Positions 45,421-56,721 of a DNA stretch of 64,000 bases are shown here, one piece after another (positions within the stretch are counted from its first letter, which is position 1; each line of letters opens with the position of its first letter). The stretch is taken from NCBI GenBank assembly GCA_029891385.1, contig CM057235.1, forward strand, positions 18,965,120 to 19,029,119, read 5' to 3'. The stretch is from Erythroxylum novogranatense. Taxonomy: Eukaryota; Streptophyta; Magnoliopsida; Malpighiales; Erythroxylaceae. Under the pieces are notes generated by a model. That model saw only the letters and a list, made by a program, of their open reading frames with translations, ran no database searches and was not told the DNA's origin. Position numbers and translations under genes: made by a program.

Positions 45421-46814
45421 CGGCTCCAAATCCTCGTTCTCATTTATACAATGAGTGGAACAGAAATGGTTTATACAGAGAATTTGGTTCCCTCTCGACA
45501 TTGGTTGATCCTTATCTGTTTGATGCCGAAATATACGTTGGAAGTCCATCCCCAGAATGCTAGCTTCTTACTGCCTCATTATTATTATTGGACCCCATGT
45601 AATTCATGATCTCTGTCCTTTCGGTTAGCAGAACGGTAAGGTGTTATCAGATGCCATTATTCTAGTTGTAGTTGACCTTTCATTACTGATAATAGAAGTT
45701 GCCCTGTCTAATAGACTTATACATACTTGAACACTACTCGTATGCTTGTGATAAAAATTCATGAATTATCATTACATTTCGTTAAGTTTACTACACTTGG
45801 CAACAAAGGCATGCTCAAGATGATATTTACTTGACTCCTTACGAAGTTCACCGCGGCTTTGCTTCTTGCAAGCCACTTGCTTGAGCTTGGAATTTAATCC
45901 CTGAACGATTAAGTACTTTTAATTTCATAATTTTATAAATTAAATAATCAAAAATTTAAACCTTTGACATAATCATATTAAATTAAAGAATCCACAACCT
46001 AAGTTTTTGATTTTATATGTAATCCAACCATGTGCCCAGAAGGATCATGGAGGTGAAACATCATATGGGCGAGTAAGTTGGATAACAAAATATAGCAAAC
46101 GAAGAAATTGCCTCAAAACACTTGTCGGAGTTAAGGGACAGAGTGCGTTTGCTTCCGAAACTACCTAAGAAAGAAGCTCAAATACTATTTACAACTAAAA
46201 AAGCAAAACCAGAGAGAAAACTATGCCAGTAATAAAAGGGCCCGAAAAGATCAAAAGAAAGAATATCAAATTCAGGCGAGTGATACTGGACTTGATTTCC
46301 ATGTCGCAAGTTTATAATTTCAATTGACCGGACCGTTTCATTCCTCAGATCCAGCCAAGAAGCTGACTTGCTCTATTCACTGGAAAAGAAATAGGAAGGG
46401 GAGAGAACAGCAAGAGTATATAAGAAAACCACTTACTATACGGAGGTGTGAAGTTTCTTTGTTAGTGCTTAGACTTGGAACCGAGAAGCTCCAACTGATG
46501 ATTACCTTAAGCGGGAGTCCATGCCTGAAAGAAGATTAATGCATTTATATAGAAAGCAACGCAAAGGAAGACGGAAAATTTTTAGGGTTTTGCTTAGTCG
46601 GTTAGGCAAGTTGGGCCAGTAGGCCCACTATCTGGCCCAAAGGAAAAGTTTCCAACCCTTTCTTTTCAAGGGATCGAGTTGGAAAGGAAATCTTTCAAAG
46701 TCACTATTGTAAACTTTCCACTAACATCAAAATGTGCTAATGTAATGAAGGTTTTGAACTCCCTAAATGATCGTTTGCTAATTTTCTTACCACTTATACC
46801 ATTATTTTTTGTAT
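45421..46814. other. Spacer without recognised genes
   Basis: Only short ORFs without domains. One stretch near 46610-46635 has the word GGGCCAGTAGGCCCACTATC, of the kind common in plant untranslated or promoter regions. Confidence 0.5.
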
Positions 46815-48840
46815 TTCTTATCCTTATACCCTATAATAGAATGCTGTTACTGAACACAAAATTTATCACATAAGTGAAATAGAAATCACCCTTCTTATTC
46901 GTAGCTCTCTTCTGAAATGCTTCTAGTTTAATGTCTTTTTCACAACTGTTTGCCTCATCAATCTATTACTATCATACATCTTAAATTTCAAATCTCCTCG
47001 CAAACTTCTATCCAATACACCTCCTAACCTTAATCATCTTTAGATATTTGGACGTACCTACTAACCCTTTCTCAGTTAAACTAGAATAAACAAACTTATA
47101 CCAAAATATTTTCCATATTATGTTTCTTGGATATGATCCAATTTATAATAGATGTAGATATTTTAACCCTTCCACAAGAAAAATCTATATCTCTTGACAT
47201 GTTAAATTTCTTGAACCTCAATTCCCTAATCTCCTACATGCCTCTACTTTTTCTCCTACCATTTATTTACCTTTACCTTTACCATTACAATTCCAATTAC
47301 CATATACTTTTCCACCAAAATCCAATTCTACATCAGTTTCCTGATTCACCTACTCCTCCTGCCATCTTTCCTCTAACATTACCACCCATCACTCAACCAC
47401 CCCAATCATCCTCTCATTCAATGATTACTCGTAATCAAAACTGCACTTAAAAGATAAAAACTTTTCCTAATCACATTACTTACAACACCCTCTCCTGATC
47501 TAAACCCTACTTCCTTTACTCACATAAATAATTTTTCTCATTTTTAGCAAGCGATACTTCATGAGTTCAAAGCTCTCTACCACAACAATACTTAGTCCCC
47601 TATTCCTCCTCCTTTAAGTGCAAATATTATTAGTTGTAAATGGGTCTTCGAATCAAATTTAATCTTGATGACTCCTTAGATCACTATAAAGCTCCTTAAT
47701 TGCCAAAGGTTATCACCAATCTCTTAGCCTTGAATATAGTAACAATTTCAGTCTAGTAGTCAAACTAACCACCATTTACCTCATTCTTACCCTTACGTTA
47801 TGGGAACTTACAATAACATATTTTTGTGCGTCAACAACCAGGATTCATTGATTCTCATCATCCTCATTATGCATATAATCTTCATAAAGAATTTTATGGT
47901 CTAAACTAGGCCCTTAGAGCCTAGTTTCACAAATTAAATCATTGACTTGCTGACCATAAATTTACTTCATTAAAAGTCAAAATATCCCTATTCATTCACT
48001 CCACACACACTCATACTAACTTTCTCCTTGTTTATGTGAATCATATCTTGTTGATAGACTCTTCACAACAATTAATTCAAACAATCCTTCATAAGCTTCA
48101 TTTTGCCTTTACTAGCAAAGATTTGGGCACCCTTCATTACTTCCTTCAAGCCACATTTACATCCATCATTCTACTTCTTACCCAAACTAAACATACTTAT
48201 AATCTTCTTTATGCACCTATCTTGAATCTTCCATATCTGTCTCCACTCCCATTACTCCTTTCCTACTATTTTCAAAAAATTATAGTCCACCCCTTTCTGA
48301 ACCTACTAAATATTGCAGTACTATTAGTGCCTTTCAATATCTTTGTCTCACAAGACCAAGCATACAATTTGCAATTAACAAAGTTTTGTAATTCTTACAT
48401 TAGCCGATGTCTTTTCGACAGTTCTAGAAGATTGCTAATCAACATCTAGTTATTACATTGTCCTTGTATCATTTTTAAGTTCTTAGAGCTCTAAAAAGTA
48501 GCCTATTATTAGTAGATCTAGCACTGAAGCAGGATACAAAAGGATGTATCTAGCTACTGCTAAATTATGTTGGATCATCACTTTACTTAGTGAAATTGGC
48601 TTCTCTGACAATAACCCACTCTTGTATTATTCCTTACTATAAATCTCATCTCTCACGCTCGTACCAAACATATTGAAATTAACATTCATTTTTTTCATGA
48701 TTTAGTAGCAAAGAAATGTCTCTTCATATGTCATGTCCCTGCATCTTAGCAAATTGTTGACATATTGGCAAATTTTTTAGGTTCTAGTGCTTTTCTACAT
48801 TTACATCACAAGCTCCTTAATAGAAAATCATCGTGCTCCT
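46815..48840 (+). pseudogene. Very decayed Ty1/copia pol (integrase end, RT, RNase H)
   Basis: Frames jump often, but the order is clear: integrase end (VTEHK, IEITLLIRSSLLKCF, VCLINLL, LNFKSPRKLLSNTPPNLNHL from 46860; LDMIQF and the STRK-like PQEKSISLDML at 47145), a P/S/T-rich linker (47330-47450), then RT with SCKWVFES (47630), VNNQDSL (47830), FAFTSKDLGTLHYF (48105) and RNase H with SRSSTEAGYKRMYLATAKLC (48510) and TKHIEI...HFFHDLVAKKC (48665). It is far older than the copia element at the window start. LTRs are not identified. Confidence 0.8.
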
Positions 48841-48970
48841 AATCTTATCTTTTTGTTGTAATTACTTTAATTAGAATCATTAACTTATCATTATGTTCGT
48901 ATTTTCTAAGATATGATAAAACCCAATCTTATCAACATTATGACTAAATGTATACAAACACCAAAGTATT

Positions 48971-49091
48971 CACGTTAAAGAACACAAAAACATCTTATCT
49001 TTTTATGTTCTTTAATTGACTCCTCTGCACATATATAACAACCATTTCCAATTGTTATTCTAGATCTTAACTTTTTGTGTTCTTTAACATG
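48971..49091. repeat. 20-bp inverted repeat next to element 3
   Basis: CACGTTAAAGAACACAAAAA (48971-48990) pairs with TTTTTGTGTTCTTTAACATG (49072-49091), 19 of 20. The right arm ends ten bases before element 3's LTR. It could be the end of a small transposon or of the copia LTR. Confidence 0.6.
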
Positions 49092-49588
49092 AACACAAAA
49101 TGTAACATCCCATCACCGATGGAAAGGATAAATTGGTTAATTAGGATGGGTTAGGAGTGTATAAATTAGTCTCGGCATATTTATGCATAAGAGGGCCTCC
49201 ATATGCACATAAATTGAAATTTTTGCACATGCACATGATTGTACATACATTCATGACATTTTCCCGACATCTGTGTTTATTGTGAAAAATGTGTTATTTG
49301 TGTTTGAAAAATTAATTTTTAGTGATTTTTTGTGTGTTTCATATTTTTAGGGAATTTCAGGAATTTTTTTATAATTTTTCGGGGTACTTGCCCGGATCGA
49401 AAAAATTTCCAACTGACTGACTGAGTGGGTTCTTGTACTGGAAATTACTGTCCAATGGCACTGAAAAATTGGAGATATGATTTTAGAATTTGTAACTCTG
49501 AGCCATTGGAATTTGGAGTAGAAATTGAATTGAAATTGGAAAGAGACCCGAAAAGTGTGTAAAAACAGGAAAAGTGGCAAGTGACAAG

Positions 49589-49599
49589 TATATATATAT
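49589..49599 (+). promoter_or_regulatory. TATA region of element 3 5' LTR
   Basis: TATATATATAT followed by CCTAAGC. The 3' LTR has a longer TA run at the same place (57202-57220), so the microsatellite changed length since insertion. Confidence 0.55.
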
Positions 49600-49914
49600 C
49601 CTAAGCTTAGCCAATATCCCACAACACTTCATATTTAGCAAAAGTAGAAGGGCTTTTAAATGCTCTCTTTCTCCCTCATCCGAAGGTGCCTTCATCTTCT
49701 TCTTTCATTGATTTCTCCTTCTTCGTTGGTGTTCATCCTCCCATACAAAGATTCCTTCTTGTTTACTTGGTTGCTCCTTCTTCCTTCTCATGCAAATCTA
49801 ACTTAAGCCTTGTGTTGATGATGATAATAGTGGTGATGGGTGATGATTGCCGTGGGAGTGGTGGAAGGGAGAACTTGGGATAGTTGAAGAGTGTAGGCTT
49901 TCAAGCTTGTTTAG

Positions 49915-51448
49915 GTAAGAATTTAAGTTATGTGTCCTTAAAGTAGTGGTTAGAAGCAATAATTATGACATCTTGTGCATCACTTGCATAAATTTTGTGT
50001 GTTGATTGTATGGTTATAAGTGTATATTTTGTAAGGATAAATGAGATGGTAGGTGATTTATGTGAATTAATAGTTTTGGCTTGTTTTTATGATGTTAGTA
50101 TGATGGTAGATGGGAGTTAATTAAGGAAAGAAACCTGTGAGTGTGTGCTACCATTTGTGACTCCTTATGCAAGTAAATGCCTTGATGAAATTATGGTTGT
50201 CTTAGTGATTACATTGGATGCCAATTGATGTAGGAATGATGTTAGAATGAAAGGGGGAGACTTAGGTAGCAAATCTGGAAAAGTTACCTTGTACATATTT
50301 CAATGTTTTTGCCATAACTAGTTGTGTGGTTAAGCAATTGAGGTGAGGTTGGTCTTAAATTAAAATTGATACATTTGGATACATTTCTTATGAAGGAAGT
50401 GCTGCCCAATTTTGATTATAAGAGTGTTGAATCTTGCTTTTAAAGTGAGGTATGGGTACAGTATGAACAGTAATTCGAGCTTGATGACCTGAATCTTTGA
50501 TGAATTTTTCTAGATTGCTTTGTGTTGAATTTGTGAAATTGGTCTTCATAAAATTTGAAGATTTTTGTGTTATCTTTCTAACGCCACTAAGTATGATATT
50601 TTTTTATTTGTAAATTGAAAGTTATGGTCTGTTAATGTTCAAGTGGTAATTCAGCCTTTGGTGTGCAATGCTCTAAGTGAATAGGTTTTGGGCTGTTTGT
50701 GTTCTGATATTTATTTGGAATTGTTAATGGGGAAATTGGCTTAAGTGACCTTTTCGAAACTTGTAGAGGATTATTGTAGCTTTCTAATGAGGTATTTTAT
50801 GCGAATTTTGAGTGTAAGGATTGTTAGATATAAATTTGTAAAGCTTTGTTATGGTTTAAGTGAAATGCTGATTTCTTAAACCCTAACAGGACAGCCACCT
50901 TAGTGAGAGGATTTGACCTAGTTTGAATGGGAATTTGCTTTTAAGTTCTTCTTGAGAATTGTAGTACATTGTCTAATATTTTTATTGCAATATGGTATGT
51001 AATTTTTCGATAATGGGTTGGAACGTTATGAATTTTGAAAGATTGGGTTTCTGTTGAGAATGATTTGGATAGGCTGAAGCTTTGATTGAGAAATTGAGTT
51101 GTTTAATGATGGAATTGGCTTTTAGTTTGTTCATGAAAGATGTATAATTTGTTTTGATCTTTTTATTGATATAAAATTTGGAATTTTTGACAAAGAGGAT
51201 GAAAAGTTATGAGTTTTGGAATAATGTTGTTCTGTTGTGGCAATTTTGTAATTTGGCATAATTTTTGAGTGCATTTTTGACACCCTTAGAGGTGAAATTG
51301 GATCTTTCACTCTTTATGAAACTTGTAGAATTTTTCACGATCTTTCCAATGAGACCAAGTTTGTGATTTTTCAATGTCTGTGCTAAAAGTTATGAATTAG
51401 GGAAAGAGGGAAGGTTTAAAAAGGATTTTGGAAATTTTTTTTTTGCAG
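49915..51448 (+). other. First intron-like segment in element 3 5' LTR
   Basis: Donor TTTAG/GTAAGAATT about 320 bp after the TATA box; acceptor TTTTTTTTTTGCAG/AGACTCG. The 3' LTR keeps both (57536 and 59099). If used, the following exon would begin exactly at the GC-rich hairpin cassette and end at the second donor (52011). Inference only. Confidence 0.35.
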
Positions 51449-51510
51449 AGACTCGTACCTCGCGAGGGCGAGGACGTCACAGCGTCCTCGCGAAGGCGAG
51501 GATGCTACAG
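51449..51510 (+). repeat. GC-rich hairpin cassette in element 3 5' LTR
   Basis: CCTCGCGAGGGCGAGGACG, TCACAG, CGTCCTCGCGAAGGCGAGG: the stem GCGAGGACG/CGTCCTCGC closes a six-base loop, and a second copy of the left half follows. The same is at 59100-59152 in the 3' LTR (there GCGAGGG in both halves). Confidence 0.8.
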
Positions 51511-52011
51511 TGTTTATTTTTAATTATTATTTGATTATTTGTGATTATGTGGCCTAATTGCTTCTTTGGTCAATTACTTTTCCGTCTGACGTCCAATTGA
51601 CCTGATTCTTGAGGCATCGGATTCGTATAATTTTTAATTTCATTTATTTGTGAAATTGGAAATTTTTAGAACCGAAATTGACGGGAATTGGTTAGGTCGA
51701 AGTGAGGGGTCCAGGTAAGGATTTTCCTAAGCCGTGTTTTATTTATAATTGGACCTAAGTCCGAATTGAGTGATTTCGGTGTCAATGAGTTTCAAATTTT
51801 TAGAGGAAAATTTGGTGACGGAAAATTGTGTAATAGTGCTGGGAATGTCACGAACATGCATTGTACACATTTAATTGCTACATGTGCATTATTAAATGTT
51901 TCTGATTGCCAATTTGGTAATGTTGGATATTTGGACTGTTTTAGAGACGCATTTAGAACGTCAATTCACAGACGTTGCCGAGACTTCCAGGCTTTAGCTT
52001 CGGAAGCAAAG

Positions 52012-52803
52012 GTGAGTAACCTAGATGGTTCCTCGATTATTGATTGTTTATAATTTTACGCTTATAGCACTGTGGAGAATAATGGTGGGTTTGCATTTCT
52101 TTATGATGATTAGGAAAGTCGCCTGATGTCTTTGGGAGATACTGACAAAGGAGTGTCCTACTTGCTATATGATTTGAATGTGATTGAGTGTGAACCATGT
52201 ATGTGAATGTGTTAATTTGGGATAGACTATGATGTTGGTCTGCTTTATTTTTGACATATGCATTCCATGCATAATGTATGATCGATAATTGACAGTTTTG
52301 ACCGTAGCAGCTATCGAGAGCTTACAATTTAACGTAATTGTGCCTCGAGCCCACAGTGCTTCAGAGCCCCAAGCTCACCGTTTAATGTGCCCTTATTGGG
52401 ACAGTTTCAGAGCCTCTGGCTCAACGATTAATGCGCCTATATTGAGACAGTTCAGGCGCTCGGTCACAGCACCGAAATAAAATGGAAATGTGTCACATGC
52501 GCTTGTCATATATATCTGATTTTTTTGTTTCTTTGATTGGGCGAAAGTCAAACTTCCTTATGCTTTTGTGGTATTTCTGAATGTGAATTATGGATGTTTA
52601 TGAATTCAATTGGTTATGTATGTCTAACCGTGTGAAATGTATAAATGGTCTATGTTCAAGTGAAATTGTGCAATGTGATTAAATATGCAACAATGTGAAT
52701 ATATGTTATATGGAACGATGTGTTGCATGAATTGAGTGAACCATCGATGATGGTTCCTCACTGAGTTCGCAAAACTCACCCAAAATTTGCAATTATTTTT
52801 CAG
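52012..52803 (+). other. Second intron-like segment in element 3 5' LTR (792 bp)
   Basis: Donor AAAG/GTGAGTAAC fits the plant 5' splice consensus; acceptor ATTATTTTTCAG/GACTC fits the 3' consensus. The 3' LTR copy is 59657-60498 (842 bp, longer because of an extra tandem unit). The 60 bp before the donor (51952-52011) are conserved in elements 1 and 4. No spliced product can be shown from DNA alone. Confidence 0.45.
52738..52778 (+). other. Conserved hairpin pair in element 3 LTR
   Basis: GAACCATC-GAT-GATGGTTC (52738-52756) and TGAGTT-CGCAA-AACTCA (52762-52778). Both recur in element 4 (about 61146-61186, minus strand) and, with changes, in element 1 (3122-3160). Element 2 and LTR-X have GAGCTTTAAGCTC or GAGCTCTGTAGCTC at the equivalent place. 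Confidence 0.65.
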
Positions 52804-53146
52804 GACTCAGAAGAATACCCTGTTTGGCAACGGGCGTATGACATCTGCGGGTTAATGAAGTAGAGAAGGGGTCGGGATCAGTTCGCGTCTTCATTAGTGT
52901 ATTTTATTTTCTAAACTTTTGTACCAATGATATTGTTTTATGAAAAGGACCCCGAGGTCATTGAATTGTTTATGTAAATTGTTTTATGCATAAATTATAA
53001 TGTGTGTGTGTGTATGTGTTAAAGAAAAAAAAATTATAATGAGTTTTGACTGAGTGATGTAGCATGCCACCCTCACGGGGCACGGACTTGGATATCACCT
53101 TCGATGTCGGGTTCAGGTCCTGCGGGAGTGGGGTGTTACATTTATG

Positions 53147-53159
53147 TGGTATCAGAGCC
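53147..53159 (+). other. Primer binding site, element 3
   Basis: TGGTATCAGAGCC, a perfect initiator-Met type PBS, six bases after the LTR. Confidence 0.9.
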
Positions 53160-56100
53160 CAGAAGTACTATCTTATATGGGTCATTTTTGAAAAATGGGT
53201 CAAGTTACATGCTTTTAAGTCATGTCACGGCAGACGATGTGCAATCGATCCCCGCCTAAGATATGAGTCACATGCATGAGCATGTATCGATTGTTTAAGC
53301 GGTTAGAAATAGTGAGGAAAATGATGTACGTTAGAAGGTGATAAATGGAAGTTTTGGATATCATGGAATAAGAAAAAGTGTATAGTTCGATATGACAAAT
53401 GAAAATTTAATTGGTATTGGTGGATGTATTATGATATACAACATCAGTGTTATACTTGGGTATATCCTAGAATGTGGAATAGATATGAATATATAATTGT
53501 GGATAGATAGAGGAAAATGGAGATATGTTAGAAATGACAAGATTTCAAGTGTATAAAGTGGATAAAAATAAAATGTTATATGATCTAGAGAGGCTACAAT
53601 TGGGTTTGATTACCGTGATGAGAGTTTATGAATAAGGGTTTATGACTTAGAGTCATAATATGTTAGTGGGAAATCAAGAATGATTATACATCTATGATTT
53701 TGATTTGATTGTGAACATACATGGGTATGATGAAAGAATGAAAAAAATTGGAATGTAAGGCAATGATAATGGTAGATGAAAAAGTTGTCAAAGTTCAGTT
53801 GATTTACCTTTGTGAACGCACATATGATAATGGGAGAACCAAGGCAAGTAAAAATATTAAGTATATATGTATCATATGTGTGGAGATGATATCGGAAGCA
53901 ATCGGTGAGTTAGTGGATAATTGCTAGTCATAGCTCTTATAGTTTAAAGTACAATAAGAGTTAGAATAAGAAGTGAAAGTGATTATAGTGATCAATTGGG
54001 AATGAATTGAGATTGTTATATGATTAAAAGAAAAAAAAGAAGAAGAAGAAGAAGGACATGATCATGGCAAAATCCTCATGATCGAGGACAAGTGCAAAAA
54101 GGGAAGTGTTGTCAAAAATCAGATGCGTAAGTGACTAATTGGTGAGTTGTCCTACATCTGTCTCTCGATAAGATGAAATGGTTTTGATAGTATGTACTTA
54201 AATGAACCTTATTAAAACAAATGTTCTGATTATATGGGTTATGGCATAAATTGATCTTCATGGGATATTATGAATAGCTAAAATTAATTTCCTAAGGCAT
54301 TGAGAATGGCTGACCAGAAATGGTGACGATAGTCGATGAGTAGGAATTCCATGAGCGGTATCAATGACAGTAGCAAGAAATTTTCCTTCAAAGAAAAATT
54401 TCCCTGAATTGGGTTAAGTTGATCAGATATTTTCAATTTTAAAAAATGATCAATGAAAAGACAAATCAGAGATAAATCTGAAATGAATTAAAAGTTACTA
54501 TGGGTGTCCTAATCCTAGCGGAGACTCAAGCGTAAGAGGTAGAACGCATTATGTTGGTGTAAAGAATCTGAATATGTAATCGATTTATTGAACATCAAGG
54601 AGATATTAATTGCAAATATGATGAGAATATAGGTTCACGTATATTTTGTGTAAATATGTTCGGGAAGTACAAAGTTGGTATGATGGAGGTATTATTAACT
54701 CAGGGAGTAACGATTGCAAATAAATTGATGTATGTGGAGAAACTAGTGTAAAGGAACAGACGTCAGAACACATCGATGTGAAACTGAGAAAAATATAAGA
54801 GAATTTTTCCTCATTGGGGAAATTAGATAAAAGAGTTATGAGAATCAATCATGGATATAAGGAATTTATTATACTATTGAAGAGTAGAGTGTCGCAACTG
54901 TGTTTAGAGGGGATAGTGACTATGATCATTAATGATATATCAAATGTATTTGAAAAGTGATAAAGAATATTTTGCATAGTTGAGGAAATCTTATATCATG
55001 AAAGTTTCATAAAAGTGAATCTTAGCTTGATCCAATAAATTGTGGGTGAACTAGTATTCGATCATGGCACATTGGAAGACTTAATGAAGATACAGGTGAG
55101 GATAAAATGTGAAATTGTAAGGGATATGTATGGGATTTGGAGTTATTTAAAAGTAGTTGTATGTTGGATACACCCAGGAGTTGATAAAGGATTTTTTTGG
55201 TCTTAGCTCTTTGACAACAATGTTTGAGGAAAAAAGTGTGAATCGTATGATTGATGAATGTAAAAAGAGACATTTTGAGAAATTTACAACTCGAGTATTG
55301 ATTGTATCACTTTAATTTGGAGATTTTGCAATATTTAATGAAGTGTCCCAGTAAAGGTTATGATGCAATATGTTGAAATAGTGTAAAGTGGTTTATGTAC
55401 CTAGGAACAAGTATAACCTCATGGACTGCATTGTGATTGATGACTCGAAATTTGTTGTACTAGGCATTGCTTTGAAAGCTTGGAGACATTATTCGTATAG
55501 AAATATTTTGGATATATCTATGAATATTCAAATTGATAACGATTGATGTATTTCGTGAGTTTGAAGGAGTTGAAAAGGATTATGCGATTGAGTACTTTAT
55601 GATAAAGCTAGTGCTGCAATTCAATGTAGTGAATAGAAAATTCAATAGCAGAAGATCACAATTTGGGCAATAAGGGTATTAAACCTAGTATAATACTGAA
55701 TGCAAGATGTTGACCTAATAAGGGAGCAAGAAGAAAGTATTATTAGCTATTGGAATTCCAAATCAGGTGTGTATAAAAAGGATTGGCAAAGCCCAAATTA
55801 AGGATTTAGAATTTGCGACCCTTTTAGAGGAATTGAGAAAATGATATTTATGATTGGATTAAGAAGTCTGTGAAATACCAACTAAAGAAACTGTTAGAGA
55901 AAACACAAGAAACAATCGAAGCTTTATGTTCTAGTAAGAGTATATCGAAAGAGTGATTGATGGTTTAGAATGTAAAATCGAATGATTAAATGGTTGAATA
56001 ACCAACAGACTTAATTGTTGGAGACAAATGTAAAACTGATATTTTTTGGACTTCATAAGGACATGAGATTGATGTATAGTTCAGATTGATTGTGTGAATA

Positions 56101-56708
56101 ACAATCGTTATATTGGTGACACCATTTGAATAGTGTATAAGGAGTCTTACAACAAAAAGGAGCCGTTCACCCTATATTAAAGTGAACAGGGCCTAAAAAT
56201 AGTCGAAGGCCATGATTGAGTTGAGATAATGTTGATGAGTGAAATGAATCTATAATAGGGGTTAAGTGATCCAAGTTAATGACAAACGAGTTGAGTTGAT
56301 TGATATTGAGGTTATAGAATCTTACGAGATTAGTGTTTTAACACTAAAGAGATGTAATTTAGTAAGCGAAAAATGAAATTCTTCGAAAAGTATCACCCCG
56401 ACCAAGAAGCACTTAGATGATGATATAGGTATAAATAGGGGAAACTAGATTCGCCATAAAGTGGTCCATATGAAACTATGGCAAAAATGGGACAAAGGCA
56501 GTAAGAGTGATTTGTATTGTTATCAGTCGATATACATGGTATGGAAAGTGGAAGTAAAGTGTTGAATATGCTGAAACTCAGCAATGACATAATTGAGGAA
56601 GTATACTATCTGGACAGAGAATTGATAGAAAGATGACACTAGAAACGAATGACAGTACCTCTACCTGCTTTAGCGTCAAAAATGAATTAAGAGGACGAAA
56701 TTTTTATT

Positions 56709-56721
56709 AGCAGGGGAGAAT
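56709..56721 (+). other. Polypurine tract, element 3
   Basis: AGCAGGGGAGAAT abuts the 3' LTR start TGTAACATCCC at 56722. Confidence 0.88.

Larger units (their letters stand above)
49101..53140 (+). repeat. Element 3 5' LTR (4040 bp)
   Basis: Order: TGTAACATCCC start; TATA (49589-49599); pyrimidine-rich leader; donor-like AGGTAAGA (49913); AT-rich stretch to TTTTTTTTTTGCAG (51448); GC-rich hairpin cassette; GGTCAATTACTTTTCCGTCTG block; exon-like end and GTGAGT (52012); repeats of the TTATTGGGACAGTTTCAGAG type; hairpin pair (52738-52778); TTTTTCAG (52803); and the conserved 80-bp terminus (53061-53140) ending GTTACA. Confidence 0.92.
53141..56721 (+). pseudogene. Element 3 internal region: decayed gypsy pol
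   Basis: Stops are in every frame. It aligns by eye with elements 1 and 2: GTATTGGTGGATGTATTATG (53415), CCTAATCCTAGCGGAGACTC (54510), and a VSP island of the integrase C-terminus (about 56388). The end reads GAGGACGAAATTTTTATTAG before the PPT. No gag or protease motif was recognised. Confidence 0.75.

Noticed and set aside
49686..49883. 65-codon ORF after the TATA box of element 3 (also 57307-57504)
   Set aside because: It starts at GTG rather than ATG, lies in a pyrimidine-rich leader, and its repetition reflects LTR duplication.
51766..52053. 95-codon ORF in element 3 5' LTR crossing the donor-like site
   Set aside because: It is broken by a stop in the 3' LTR copy and has no domain.
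53147..53159. TGGTATCAGAGCC as part of a tRNA gene
   Set aside because: No cloverleaf surrounds it. It is the retrotransposon primer binding site, as at the other LTR ends.
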